From Candidatus Poribacteria bacterium (lineage in GTDB: Bacteria; Poribacteria; WGA-4E; WGA-3G), in assembly GCA_028818705.1 (NCBI GenBank), contig JAPPNJ010000149.1, positions 1-37,708 on the forward strand: 37,708 nt of DNA, read 5' to 3'. Under the pieces are notes generated by a model that ran no database searches, was not told the DNA's origin, and was given only the letters and a program-made list of their open reading frames with translations. How positions within the stretch are numbered: the first letter of the stretch is position 1; the number at the start of each line of letters is the position of its first letter. Of this stretch, positions 1 through 7,910 are shown piece after piece. Position numbers and translations under genes: made by a program.

Positions 1-1206
1 GAGGATAAATATATACGCAAATTTGACGAAGACCTCGAGCATGAACTCCGCATCCTGGAAGAATTTCATTACCACAGCATTAACGATTTGCCCTATATCA
101 CTGAGATCAAAAAAGCATTGGTTCAGAGAGGTTTAATGGATGAACAGACCGTGACTCGCAAGTTAAAACTGAAAAAAGAATTCAAAGAAACCGATTTATA
201 CAAATACGGCGTTATATGGGTAAACAAACAGGTCTCAAGAAACTATCAACATGTCAAATCTTTTGAAGACTTGGCATCCTTAAGTGTCAAAAAGAAATGG
301 CATGAGCATACCGTCTATGAAGGATCTGGAGGTGTAACGGGTATGACAGAGAGTGACCAAACCTATACCACGCGAAGCAAAAACAGCCAAGACATACCGC
401 TAATGGATATTGAACAGAATATTGTCCAAACAGCTATTGCGCGTAACCCGTTTTTTCAGTTTGCATCACTTAAACAATATTTTCCGCAGTTGAAATCAAT
501 GAGCGAATTTAGAACTTCGGATAACTTTCTGGGTGGCTTGAAAATCACTTTCAAAGGCAGCTTCTCTCAATGGGAAGACGAAGTTTCAGAAAAACTTAGA
601 GCGTGTTGTGATCTTTTAGAAAAGATTGAAACCGAACTTCGCAAACAAATTACCGAATATGAAGGCACGAAACACTTTTATAAGGAGCAAATCCACACTA
701 TTTTCAAGGACAAAATCCTGAAATTCAGCACCAATAACCCTCGTGCTGATGAGAATCACCCTGCCGAGCGTCTCGCGAAAGCCGAAGAATGGTTCGCTTT
801 TAACGGTCTCTACGGCACCGGCGAGGAAAAGGCATTTGTGCAATTTCTGCACACGTATCTTGAGGAACTACAGAAAACCTACAATGGCGTTTATCTGATC
901 CGCAACGAAAGGCATTTTTCTATCTATAACTTTTTTGACGGTCAAGCTTTCCAACCTGATTTTGTTCTCTTTTTGGGCAAAGAAAACGGTGAAACACTGA
1001 GTTACCAACTTTTTATTGAACCTAAAGGTGAGCACATTGAAGATTTTGACAGATGGAAAGAAGATTTTCTGAAAAAGATTGATACCGAACGTAAAAGTGA
1101 ACTCATAATAGAAGATAAGAACTATCGTATTATCGGTTTGCCGTTTTATCAGGAGAAACACCAAAATCAATTCCGTGAGACCCTTGATGAAACATTGCAA
1201 TTATGA
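1..1206 (+). CDS. Type III restriction endonuclease, Res subunit, C-terminal part (5' truncated by window)
   Basis: The frame is open from the first base, so this is the last 401 residues of a larger protein. The C-terminal 100 residues carry a PD-(D/E)xK nuclease pattern: P319-D320 in the context FQPDFVLFL, then E340-P-K342 in FIEPKGEH. That arrangement is typical of the nuclease domain that follows the helicase part of type III Res subunits, which cut DNA as a complex with a Mod methyltransferase. The helicase motifs and the Mod gene would lie upstream, outside the window. The fragment is rich in Lys, Glu and Phe and ends in TGA at 1204-1206. An orphan Res-like helicase-nuclease is an alternative. 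The neighbouring ATPase/Toprim genes fit a defence setting. Confidence 0.8.
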   Translation, partial: EDKYIRKFDEDLEHELRILEEFHYHSINDLPYITEIKKALVQRGLMDEQTVTRKLKLKKEFKETDLYKYGVIWVNKQVSRNYQHVKSFEDLASLSVKKKWHEHTVYEGSGGVTGMTESDQTYTTRSKNSQDIPLMDIEQNIVQTAIARNPFFQFASLKQYFPQLKSMSEFRTSDNFLGGLKITFKGSFSQWEDEVSEKLRACCDLLEKIETELRKQITEYEGTKHFYKEQIHTIFKDKILKFSTNNPRADENHPAERLAKAEEWFAFNGLYGTGEEKAFVQFLHTYLEELQKTYNGVYLIRNERHFSIYNFFDGQAFQPDFVLFLGKENGETLSYQLFIEPKGEHIEDFDRWKEDFLKKIDTERKSELIIEDKNYRIIGLPFYQEKHQNQFRETLDETLQL

Positions 1207-1232
1207 ACGTCAAATTCACACGGAGAAACACA

Positions 1233-2084
1233 ATGGTAACACAAGGACAGATTGATTTTTTTCAGGAGAATGGATACGTCAAGTTTGGAAAAGTTTTAGA
1301 TAGCGATGGCGTTGAAGCCATGCGAGCCGGATTAGATGCTGTCATTGAATTAGAACTCACTGAAGGCGACGACTCGTCACCGGAGTTCAAATACGGACAC
1401 GACCGGCGCGAAAACCGTCTCAATCGAGGAAGTGGTCACCCACGCGCAATCCATCAATACGTCAACATGTGGAAGCGGGAACCACACTATGAGGCTGCCA
1501 TTCACCATCCGCTCATCGCAGGGACAGCACGTGCACTATTGGGGACCCCAGAGGTCCGTCTCTGGCACGATCAAGTTATTTCCAAACCGCCTCGCGACAA
1601 CGGACATTTCGCATTTCACCACGATTTCTTTTTCTGGCCCCTCAGCCCGCCGAACATTGTCAGCTGCTGGCTCGCTTTGGACGATGCAACAGTTGAGAGT
1701 GGCTGCATGCACGTTATGCCGAAGAGTCATAAAGACGAGCGGTTCTCGATCGCCGCCAGGGCAGCGGCAGATGCAGCAGCGGCAAAAGCGCGCGAAGAGG
1801 GACGCCAGCCATCTCCCGATCAGTGGGCAGAAAGACGGGAGTTGGACATCACTCACGGCATTCCAGTGGAATTGAAAGCAGGCGAGTGCATGTTCCACCA
1901 CTGTCTCAACTTCCACGGCACACCAGCGAATGTCACCGAGAGACAACGCCGCGCCTTCGTTATGATTTTCATGGCGCAAGATGTCTGCTATAATAACGCA
2001 CAATCGCCGAACCACGTCCTCGTCCCAACAATTGAGGTCGCAGACGGTGAGCCGCTCGTCGGGGACGGATTTCCGGTAGCGTAA
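1233..2084 (+). CDS. Phytanoyl-CoA dioxygenase (PhyH) family Fe(II)/2-oxoglutarate oxygenase
   Basis: The protein has 283 residues. The start at 1233 is chosen because GGAG at 1222-1225 lies just upstream; an in-frame ATG at 1203 overlaps the previous stop but has no ribosome site. Iron ligands are visible as H129-x-D131 in FHHDFFFW and a distal His near 228 in FHGTPAN, followed by Arg residues near 239-240 suited to 2-oxoglutarate binding. The family hydroxylates diverse small molecules, and the substrate cannot be told from sequence. PhyH paralogues are very numerous in Poribacteria-like genomes. It sits between a restriction gene and an ATPase module but shows no clear functional link to either. 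An insert of Ala, Lys and Arg residues near 165-190 is unusual within the fold. Confidence 0.88.
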   Translation: MVTQGQIDFFQENGYVKFGKVLDSDGVEAMRAGLDAVIELELTEGDDSSPEFKYGHDRRENRLNRGSGHPRAIHQYVNMWKREPHYEAAIHHPLIAGTARALLGTPEVRLWHDQVISKPPRDNGHFAFHHDFFFWPLSPPNIVSCWLALDDATVESGCMHVMPKSHKDERFSIAARAAADAAAAKAREEGRQPSPDQWAERRELDITHGIPVELKAGECMFHHCLNFHGTPANVTERQRRAFVMIFMAQDVCYNNAQSPNHVLVPTIEVADGEPLVGDGFPVA

Positions 2085-2098
2085 CGCTGTATAGAATC

Positions 2099-2113
2099 GG
2101 GGTTACAAACCCC
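2099..2113. repeat. Short intergenic hairpin
   Basis: GGGGTT-ACA-AACCCC is a perfect 6-bp stem with a 3-base loop, followed by CTCCTAC. It belongs to the dispersed mini-hairpin class found between genes throughout the window. It lies just after the PhyH stop codon. Confidence 0.55.
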
Positions 2114-2148
2114 TCCTACAACAAAGGTGTTGAGGTAAGGATAATGAC

Positions 2149-3387
2149 ATGAAAGATTCAACTTTTATTACAAGAGTTGTTCTGAAGAACTATAAAAGTA
2201 TCGCCGCGTGTGATGTGCAATTGCAGCCCTTGACGTTCCTTGTAGGACGCAATGGTTCGGGCAAAAGCAATTTTCTGGATGCACTCCGATTCGTTGCTGA
2301 TGCGTTGAATACGTCGTTAGACCATGCCGTACGCGCTCGTGGAAGTATCAATGATGTGTGTAAACGATCTGACAGGCCTATAACCACGCCAGACCATTTT
2401 AGCATTCGTCTTGAATTCGTTCTCCCTGATGGTTCTACGGGATACTACGCCTTCCAAATCCAAACGCGTTTGACAAGGTACATGGTACAAACAGAAGAAT
2501 GTAGATTTCAGAATAAGAACCTTACTACTGCTGATATTTACTTCAATGTTGTTAAGGGCAATGTGATAGAGACAAGTGTAAAAGTCGCCCCCGCGGCTGC
2601 AATGGATCGTCTCTACTTGGTAAATGCTTCAGGTTTGCCCGAATTTCGCCCTGTCTACGATGCGTTCTCCCGGATGGGATTTTACAATCTCAATCCGGAT
2701 AGAATCCGAGATCTCCAAGACCCGGATCCTGGGGATGTGCTTCTTCGTGATGGGAGTAACCTTACAAGTGTCTTCAGCCAACTCTCACCTGTGATAAGGG
2801 AAAATATTGAGGAATACTTGGCAGTGGTAGTACCTGGCGTGCAACGTGTACATGTCAGGAAATTTGGACCGAAGGAAACATTAGGGTTCAGGCAGTACGT
2901 TCTTCGGAACGAGCACCCATGGCGATTTCTCGCCAATAATATGTCTGATGGGACCCTCCGCGTGTTAGGGATTCTCGTAGCACTATTCCAAGGAGATGAC
3001 AACGCTCAAAAACGTGTGCCGATCGTAGGAATTGAGGAGCCAGAGATAGCACTTCATCCAGGGGCGGTAGGTGCATTGCTTGATGCACTTCGGGATGCTG
3101 CCCACAGAACGCAGGTTATCATCACCACTCACAGTCCAGATCTGCTTGAGGACAAGCATCTGGATGTAGACTCAATGCTTGCAGTTGAAGCAGATGATGG
3201 CGATACAGTGATAGCTCGAGTGGATGATGCAAGCAGATCTGTGGTGCAAGATCGGTTGTTTACGGTCGGGGAACTTTTACGGAGTAATCAATTGCAACCG
3301 GATCCGGCAGCTTTTTCTGCTGCAAAGGGGAAACAACTGTCTTTGTTTGATGTTGATAAACTGAAGTCTGGCAAAGCGAAAAGTTGA
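2149..3387 (+). CDS. AAA_21/OLD-like ATPase, copy 1 (catalytically intact)
   Basis: This 412-residue ATPase is of the RecF/SMC-like AAA_21 type. Walker A is GRNGSGKS at 33-40, an ABC-signature-like segment is MSDGTLR, Walker B is GIEEPE with E296 and E297 (the latter in the catalytic glutamate position), and the H-switch is THSPDLL. The C-terminus ends in a low-complexity tail carrying QLSLF at 396-400, an exact match to the bacterial sliding-clamp (DnaN) binding pentapeptide. GAGG at 2132-2135 precedes the ATG. The DUF4276 gene starts 11 bases after the stop, so the two are probably one transcript. ATPases of this type paired with Toprim nucleases act in anti-phage systems (OLD, Gabija, PARIS); a defence role here is inference. 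Confidence 0.85.
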   Translation: MKDSTFITRVVLKNYKSIAACDVQLQPLTFLVGRNGSGKSNFLDALRFVADALNTSLDHAVRARGSINDVCKRSDRPITTPDHFSIRLEFVLPDGSTGYYAFQIQTRLTRYMVQTEECRFQNKNLTTADIYFNVVKGNVIETSVKVAPAAAMDRLYLVNASGLPEFRPVYDAFSRMGFYNLNPDRIRDLQDPDPGDVLLRDGSNLTSVFSQLSPVIRENIEEYLAVVVPGVQRVHVRKFGPKETLGFRQYVLRNEHPWRFLANNMSDGTLRVLGILVALFQGDDNAQKRVPIVGIEEPEIALHPGAVGALLDALRDAAHRTQVIITTHSPDLLEDKHLDVDSMLAVEADDGDTVIARVDDASRSVVQDRLFTVGELLRSNQLQPDPAAFSAAKGKQLSLFDVDKLKSGKAKS

Positions 3388-3398
3388 GGAAAGCACAA

Positions 3399-4022
3399 AT
3401 GACAGTCAAAATCGGCTGCATTGTCGAAGGGAAAAGCGAGGTAGAAACTGTACCCCTTCTGATTCGCCGCATCGCTGCGAATCTTTATCCAGAATTACCG
3501 ATTGTTGTGCCACCACCTATTCGCCGTCCCCGGGATAAGGTTGTTAAAGAGAACGAACTTGAAAGATCGGTTGAATTCGTGGCTCGCCAGATTGGTGGAC
3601 AAGGTGCTATATTTATCATCCTTGATAGTGACGAAGACTGTCCAGCAGAACTGGGACCGGCCCTGCTTCACCGGGCATCACAAGTCCGCAGTGATGTGCC
3701 CATTGCCGTTGTGCTTGCCAAGTGCGAGTTTGAGGCATGGTTTCTCGCCACAGCCGAATCGCTCCGTGGGCAAAGGGGCTTAAAAGACGATATTCACCCT
3801 CCGAACGATCCGGAGGCAATCCGTGACGCAAAGGCATGGTTAAGCGAGCGAATGGGAAACAACAAGACATATCGTGAAACGAGCGATCAGCCCGCGCTCA
3901 CAGCACTCTTTGATTTAGAACAGGCGCGTCAAGTGAATTCGTTTGACAAATGCTATCGAGAGATTGTTCGCCTCCTTGACGAATTACGAGAAGCAAGCGA
4001 TTCAACCACTGAACAAGTGTAG
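3399..4022 (+). CDS. DUF4276 protein with Toprim-like motifs
   Basis: The protein has 207 residues. ATG at 3399 is chosen over the in-frame TTG at 3384 because GAGGA at 3386-3390 gives good spacing. The N-terminus CIVEGKSE (E10, E14) and the later strand IILDSDED (D76, D78, D80) reproduce the Glu and DxD metal-binding pattern of Toprim nucleases and primases. A conserved-looking CEFEAWFLA follows. DUF4276 genes commonly sit directly after AAA_21 ATPases, as here. The likely role is the nuclease or effector partner of the upstream ATPase, comparable to split OLD or PARIS AriB; this is inference from motif and context. The ATPase copy downstream has no second DUF4276 partner. Confidence 0.75.
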   Translation: MTVKIGCIVEGKSEVETVPLLIRRIAANLYPELPIVVPPPIRRPRDKVVKENELERSVEFVARQIGGQGAIFIILDSDEDCPAELGPALLHRASQVRSDVPIAVVLAKCEFEAWFLATAESLRGQRGLKDDIHPPNDPEAIRDAKAWLSERMGNNKTYRETSDQPALTALFDLEQARQVNSFDKCYREIVRLLDELREASDSTTEQV

Positions 4023-4040
4023 GAAAAAGAATATCATTTA

Positions 4041-4090
4041 TCACACCTGCTTTACCTATGAGATGGAGCGTTCTATATGGAAAACAAACC
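4041..4090. repeat. Duplicated sulfatase leader, copy A
   Basis: This 50-base segment matches 5401-5450 with 5 mismatches. In the second copy it is the ribosome-site region and first codons of the sulfatase gene. Here it contains the equivalent ATG at 4077, opening a 13-codon frame that ends with TGA at 4116, three bases before the ATPase copy 2 ATG. Confidence 0.85.
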
Positions 4091-4118
4091 AGACTCCAGC
4101 AGAGGTAAGGGGCAATGA
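4077..4118 (+). other. Mini-ORF, truncated sulfatase start fused to ATPase leader
   Basis: ATG at 4077 with GGAG at 4065-4068 upstream opens MENKPDSSRGKGQ and stops at 4116-4118. The first five residues match those of the sulfatase apart from its Asn6. Whether it is translated is unknown; it could couple translation to the ATPase start at 4120, or be only a duplication scar. Confidence 0.4.
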
Positions 4119-4119
4119 C

Positions 4120-5343
4120 ATGAAAGATTCAACGTTTATTACAAGAGTGGTTCTCAGGAACTATAAGAGTATCCCTGTGTGTGATGTGCAGCTGCAGCCT
4201 TTAACCTTTCTTGTAGGTCCCAACGGCGCAGGAAAGAGCAATTTTCTGGATGCACTGCGGTTCGTTGCCGATGCGTTGCGTTCATCACTCGACCACGCCT
4301 TACGCGATCGTGGCGGTATCAATGATGTTCGACGTCGTTCTGGTGGGCATCCAAACCATTTCGGTATCCGTCTTGATTTCACTTTACCTAAAGGGGCTAC
4401 AGGACACTATGCCTTTCGTATTATTGCTCGTGAACGTGGCGGATATGAGGTACAGAGCGAAGAATGTGTCATCCAGGACGCGCAGCTTTTCGGGCCGAAG
4501 AAATACTTCCGGGTTGTTAATGGTGAGGTAACCAGTGCAAGTGTAGACGTGGCACCCGTCGCTGCCTACAATCGGCTCTACTTGGTAAGCGCATCTGGAC
4601 TGCCCGAGTTCCAGCCTGTCTATGAAGCATTTTCTCGAATGGGATTTTATAACTTCAATTCTGATAAAATTCGGGATCTCCAAATACCCGAGACTGGCGA
4701 CATGCTTAGGAGGGATGGGAGCAACCTGACCAGTGTGCTTGCCCGATTTTCACGCACTACTAAGCAACACGTTGAAGAATATCTGGCGAAAATTGTCCCC
4801 GGTATACATGGTGTCCGGGTTAAAGAACTTGGACACAGAGAGACGCTGGAGTTCAGACAGCGTATGGCGGGGGCAAAATATCCTTGGCGATTTTTGGCAA
4901 ACAATATGTCTGATGGCACCCTGCGTGCCTTGGGGATTCTGGTAGCACTGTTTCAGGGAAATTACGACGCACAGTACCGCATAATGCTTGTGGGAGTTGA
5001 AAAACCAGAGATTGCCTTTCATCCCGCAGCCTTAGGTGTATTGCTTGACGCTCTTCGGGACGCTGCCGGAAAAACACAAATTATTCTCACGAGTCACAGT
5101 CCAGACCTACTTGATAACAAAGATTTGGATGCAGCGTCAATTCTTGCAGTTGAAGCGCGGGACGGAAATACAGCAATCGCCCAAGTTGACAAAACAGGGA
5201 AGTCGGTTTTGAGAGATCAATTATCTACAACAGGGGAACTTCTACGCCGTAATCAATTGAGGCCCGATGCAGCACCTACTGTTTCTACTGCAGATACGCC
5301 ACAACTCCAGCTGTTCAGTTCTGAGAAAACGGATTCTGAGTAA
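4120..5343 (+). CDS. AAA_21/OLD-like ATPase, copy 2 (Walker B catalytic Glu replaced by Lys)
   Basis: This 407-residue paralogue of the gene at 2149 starts with the same segment, including the leader GAGGTAAGG and the codons for MKDSTFITRVVL. The ATG at 4120 is chosen by that homology; a longer frame reaching back to 3943 overlaps the DUF4276 gene and is not supported. Walker A (GPNGAGKS, 33-40), MSDGTLR and SHSPDLL are intact, but Walker B reads GVEKPE, with K295 where copy 1 has E297. In ABC-type ATPases that glutamate activates the hydrolytic water, so hydrolysis should be poor while ATP binding may remain. The tail keeps QLQLF at 395-399. It could be a regulatory or dominant-negative subunit, or a decaying duplicate. 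Confidence 0.85.
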   Translation: MKDSTFITRVVLRNYKSIPVCDVQLQPLTFLVGPNGAGKSNFLDALRFVADALRSSLDHALRDRGGINDVRRRSGGHPNHFGIRLDFTLPKGATGHYAFRIIARERGGYEVQSEECVIQDAQLFGPKKYFRVVNGEVTSASVDVAPVAAYNRLYLVSASGLPEFQPVYEAFSRMGFYNFNSDKIRDLQIPETGDMLRRDGSNLTSVLARFSRTTKQHVEEYLAKIVPGIHGVRVKELGHRETLEFRQRMAGAKYPWRFLANNMSDGTLRALGILVALFQGNYDAQYRIMLVGVEKPEIAFHPAALGVLLDALRDAAGKTQIILTSHSPDLLDNKDLDAASILAVEARDGNTAIAQVDKTGKSVLRDQLSTTGELLRRNQLRPDAAPTVSTADTPQLQLFSSEKTDSE

Positions 5344-5400
5344 ATAAAAAGTAAGGCGTCGGCGAATAAACCGGGCAACCAGCAAGAAATGTATGACCTA

Positions 5401-5450
5401 TCACACCTGCTTTACCTATGAAATGGAGAATTCAATATGGAAAATAAACC
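5401..5450. repeat. Duplicated sulfatase leader, copy B
   Basis: This partner of 4041-4090 covers the leader, the ATG at 5437 and the first codons of the sulfatase. The pair flanks ATPase copy 2, so it marks the edge of the rearrangement that duplicated that gene. Confidence 0.85.
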
Positions 5451-6840
5451 AAACGTCATTTTTGTTCTAACCGACGATCAGGGACCCTGGGCAGCCGGAT
5501 GCTGTGGCAACGATGAGGTACGCACACCCTATCTCGACCAATTGGCTTCAGAAGGCACTCGTTTTCCAAATTTTTTCTGCACAAGCCCCGTCTGTTCTCC
5601 GGCACGCGCCAGCCTCATGACCGGTCGTATCCCTTCAGCACACGGTGTACATGACTGGATCCGCGATGGGAACATGCCACCCGATCCCGCCCAATACCTT
5701 GATGGATTAACCTGTTATACCGATGTCTTAGCCGACAATGACTATACAGTCGGGCTTAGCGGCAAATGGCACCTCGGAGACAGTTTAACACCGCAACACG
5801 GCTTCAGTCACTGGTTCGCTTTGCTCACTGGTGGAAGCAAGTATAACGATGCGGATATGATTCGAGATGGACAGGTTGAAATGCAACCCGGCTACCTCAC
5901 CGATGTGATCACCGATGATGCCCTGAACTTTATCTCAGCGAACAAAGACCGACCTTTCTATCTCAGCGTCAACTACAACGCACCGCATACCCCTTTCGAC
6001 GGGCACCCGCAAGACATCGTGGACTCCTACGACGATTGCCCCTTCAAAACGTGTCCGCAAGAGGCACTCCACCCGTGGGCGGTGCAGGGAGCCGCTGTTC
6101 ACATGGGTAACCGTGAATCGTTAAAAGGCTATTTCGCGGCGATCACCGCACTTGATTTAAATGTCGGGCGGATTCTTGATAGACTCGCGAAGCTCGGCAT
6201 CCGTGAAAATACCCTTGTTGTCTTTAGTAGTGATAACGGCTATTCATGTGGACATCACGGGTTTTGGCATAAAGGAAACGGCACCTTTCCGCTGAATATG
6301 TATGAAAACTCTGTCAAGGTCCCCTTCATTATGAGTCAGCCAGGTAGGATTCCAGAGGGGCGTGTCAGTGAAGCGATGGTCAGCCAATACGATTTCATGC
6401 CGACACTGCTTGATTACCTCGGTTTACCTGATCCGAATGACGATATGTCTCCAGGCAGAAGTTTTGTTCCTGCCCTCTCTGGAGAGACGAACGACGCCAA
6501 AGACGAAATCGTCATCTACGATGAATACGGTCCCGTCCGTATGATTCGGACGCAAGAGTGGAAATATGTCCATCGATACCCGTATGGACCGCATGAACTC
6601 TATGATTTGGTGAACGATCCAGATGAACGCAAAAATCTGATAGATGAAAAATCTCAGCGCGCGCGAATAACTGACATGAAGCAGCAAATGGGGGCATGGT
6701 TCCAACGATACGTCCTACCGCAATTAGATGGTGCAAGATGCTCCGTTACCGGTGGTGGACAAGCCGCGAAGATAGAGGAGGGGCAATGTGGTGAGGGAGC
6801 ATTCCATCCCAGATACGCTCCACCTCAACGAAATGTGTAG
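5437..6840 (+). CDS. Type I sulfatase with Cys-type formylglycine motif
   Basis: This 467-residue member of the arylsulfatase family hydrolyses sulfate esters. The formylglycine motif C53-S-P-A-R57 is intact, so C53 should be oxidised by a formylglycine-generating enzyme encoded elsewhere. Metal-site residues are seen as D13-D14 in VLTDDQG and as SSDNGY later; SGKWHLGD supplies the conserved Lys and His. No signal peptide is visible because the fold starts at residue 6, so the protein appears cytoplasmic. Its leader is duplicated before the upstream ATPase. Poribacteria-like genomes carry many such enzymes, thought to desulfate algal or sponge polysaccharides. The substrate is unknown; GAATTC-type AT-rich spacing gives a weak GGAG ribosome site at 5425-5428. 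Confidence 0.9.
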   Translation: MENKPNVIFVLTDDQGPWAAGCCGNDEVRTPYLDQLASEGTRFPNFFCTSPVCSPARASLMTGRIPSAHGVHDWIRDGNMPPDPAQYLDGLTCYTDVLADNDYTVGLSGKWHLGDSLTPQHGFSHWFALLTGGSKYNDADMIRDGQVEMQPGYLTDVITDDALNFISANKDRPFYLSVNYNAPHTPFDGHPQDIVDSYDDCPFKTCPQEALHPWAVQGAAVHMGNRESLKGYFAAITALDLNVGRILDRLAKLGIRENTLVVFSSDNGYSCGHHGFWHKGNGTFPLNMYENSVKVPFIMSQPGRIPEGRVSEAMVSQYDFMPTLLDYLGLPDPNDDMSPGRSFVPALSGETNDAKDEIVIYDEYGPVRMIRTQEWKYVHRYPYGPHELYDLVNDPDERKNLIDEKSQRARITDMKQQMGAWFQRYVLPQLDGARCSVTGGGQAAKIEEGQCGEGAFHPRYAPPQRNV

Positions 6841-6921
6841 ATGCCTTTTGATAAGTATGCTGGAGTCTAAAGTGATGCCTCTGTGTTGATAAAGTAGGAG
6901 AACGTGAGTTCGGTATTTGTA

Positions 6922-6942
6922 GCACAAACTTTTAGTTTGTGC
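6922..6942. repeat. Intergenic hairpin, 9-bp stem
   Basis: GCACAAACT-TTT-AGTTTGTGC is a perfect 9-bp stem with a TTT loop and no T-tract after it, between the sulfatase and pantoate kinase genes. It belongs to the same class as 7875-7891. Confidence 0.6.
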
Positions 6943-7023
6943 CCTGTGTACAATAATCCAACAGAAGTTTGGATAGGTGAAGTTGCTCAACTGACAACCG
7001 ACAGCCAATACGAAAGGAGTGAA

Positions 7024-7872
7024 ATGGCGAGAGCATTTGCCCCCGGCAACATCTCTTGTGTTTTCAAGGTTATTCCGCACACCGATGCTACCCGTATGCA
7101 CTCACTTGGCATGGGGTTCACCGTTACAGAAGGTGTAGAAACTATCGTCTCTGATTATCATGAGACGGCGGTACTGTTTAACGGAGAAGACATCAACTTT
7201 CCCACGGTGCGTGCTGTTGCTGATCGGTTGATTCAGAACACAGAGGTTGCAGGCATAAAGGTGAACCTTACTTCTCCCTTACCTCTCGGCTGCGGCTTCG
7301 GACTTAGCGGTGCCGCTGCACTCGCAACAACCTATGCCCTCAACGAGTTCTTACATCTCCGCAAGGATACGGAATCGCTCGCGATGATAGCACATGTCGC
7401 AGAAGTTGAAAATCGCACCGGACTCGGAGATGTATGCTCGCAATATCACGGCGGCTGCCTCGTCAAATTAAAAGAAGGTGCTCCTTTAGTTGCTGACAGG
7501 CTATCGATTGCCGAACAGCCTATCTATTACCGATACTTCGGACCTATTCAGACAAGCGAAGTACTCGGGAACAGAGAGCAGACCCTTCGTATCAATCGTG
7601 CCGCAGATATGGCATTGGATACTTTGCGAACGCTTACACACGCTGAGCCGGATGTCGGACTCTTTAACGCCTGCTTTGCTGTCTCGAAGCAGTTTTCAGT
7701 AGAAAGCGGTTTGCTCAGCGATGAAAGGGTTATCGACACAATTGCGCAGATTGAGGCAGAAGGTGGCGTTGCATCGATGATCATGTTAGGAAACGGCGTT
7801 TTTAGCACACACCCTTTTGCAGGTGCCGAAGAAACAAGGCTTGTTTACAATCCAGCGCGCCTTATAAAGTAG
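7024..7872 (+). CDS. GHMP kinase, probable pantoate kinase (archaeal-type CoA pathway)
   Basis: The protein has 282 residues. ATG at 7024 is chosen because AAGGAG at 7014-7019 precedes it and the family N-terminus ARAFAPGN follows at once; upstream in-frame residues run into a hairpin repeat. Motifs match pantoate kinase rather than other GHMP kinases: the phosphate loop LPLGCGFGLSGAAAL (where the family has GxGxGxSG) and HVAEVENRTGLGD. Pantoate kinase phosphorylates pantoate to 4-phosphopantoate in the archaeal order of CoA synthesis. Its partner phosphopantothenate synthetase is not in the window. Homoserine or mevalonate kinase is less likely given these motifs. The next gene starts 38 bases on, past a second hairpin. 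Confidence 0.72.
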   Translation: MARAFAPGNISCVFKVIPHTDATRMHSLGMGFTVTEGVETIVSDYHETAVLFNGEDINFPTVRAVADRLIQNTEVAGIKVNLTSPLPLGCGFGLSGAAALATTYALNEFLHLRKDTESLAMIAHVAEVENRTGLGDVCSQYHGGCLVKLKEGAPLVADRLSIAEQPIYYRYFGPIQTSEVLGNREQTLRINRAADMALDTLRTLTHAEPDVGLFNACFAVSKQFSVESGLLSDERVIDTIAQIEAEGGVASMIMLGNGVFSTHPFAGAEETRLVYNPARLIK

Positions 7873-7874
7873 CA

Positions 7875-7891
7875 GGCACACTTTGTGTGCC
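7875..7891. repeat. Intergenic hairpin, 7-bp stem
   Basis: GGCACAC-TTT-GTGTGCC lies two bases after the pantoate kinase stop. It has the same TTT loop and layout as 6922-6942 but different arms. Confidence 0.6.
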
Positions 7892-7910
7892 GTAGCGGTG
7901 GGGTAATCCT

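Noticed and set aside
1432..1875. 147-residue frame within the PhyH gene
   Set aside because: It is another frame of a well-supported PhyH gene with all catalytic residues; no ribosome site.
3943..4119. Long upstream start for ATPase copy 2
   Set aside because: It would overlap the end of DUF4276 and read through the sulfatase-leader scar; copy 1 homology begins exactly at 4120.
6900..7023. Upstream extension of the pantoate kinase gene
   Set aside because: The added residues come from the hairpin repeat at 6922-6942; the ribosome site at 7014 and family start favour 7024.
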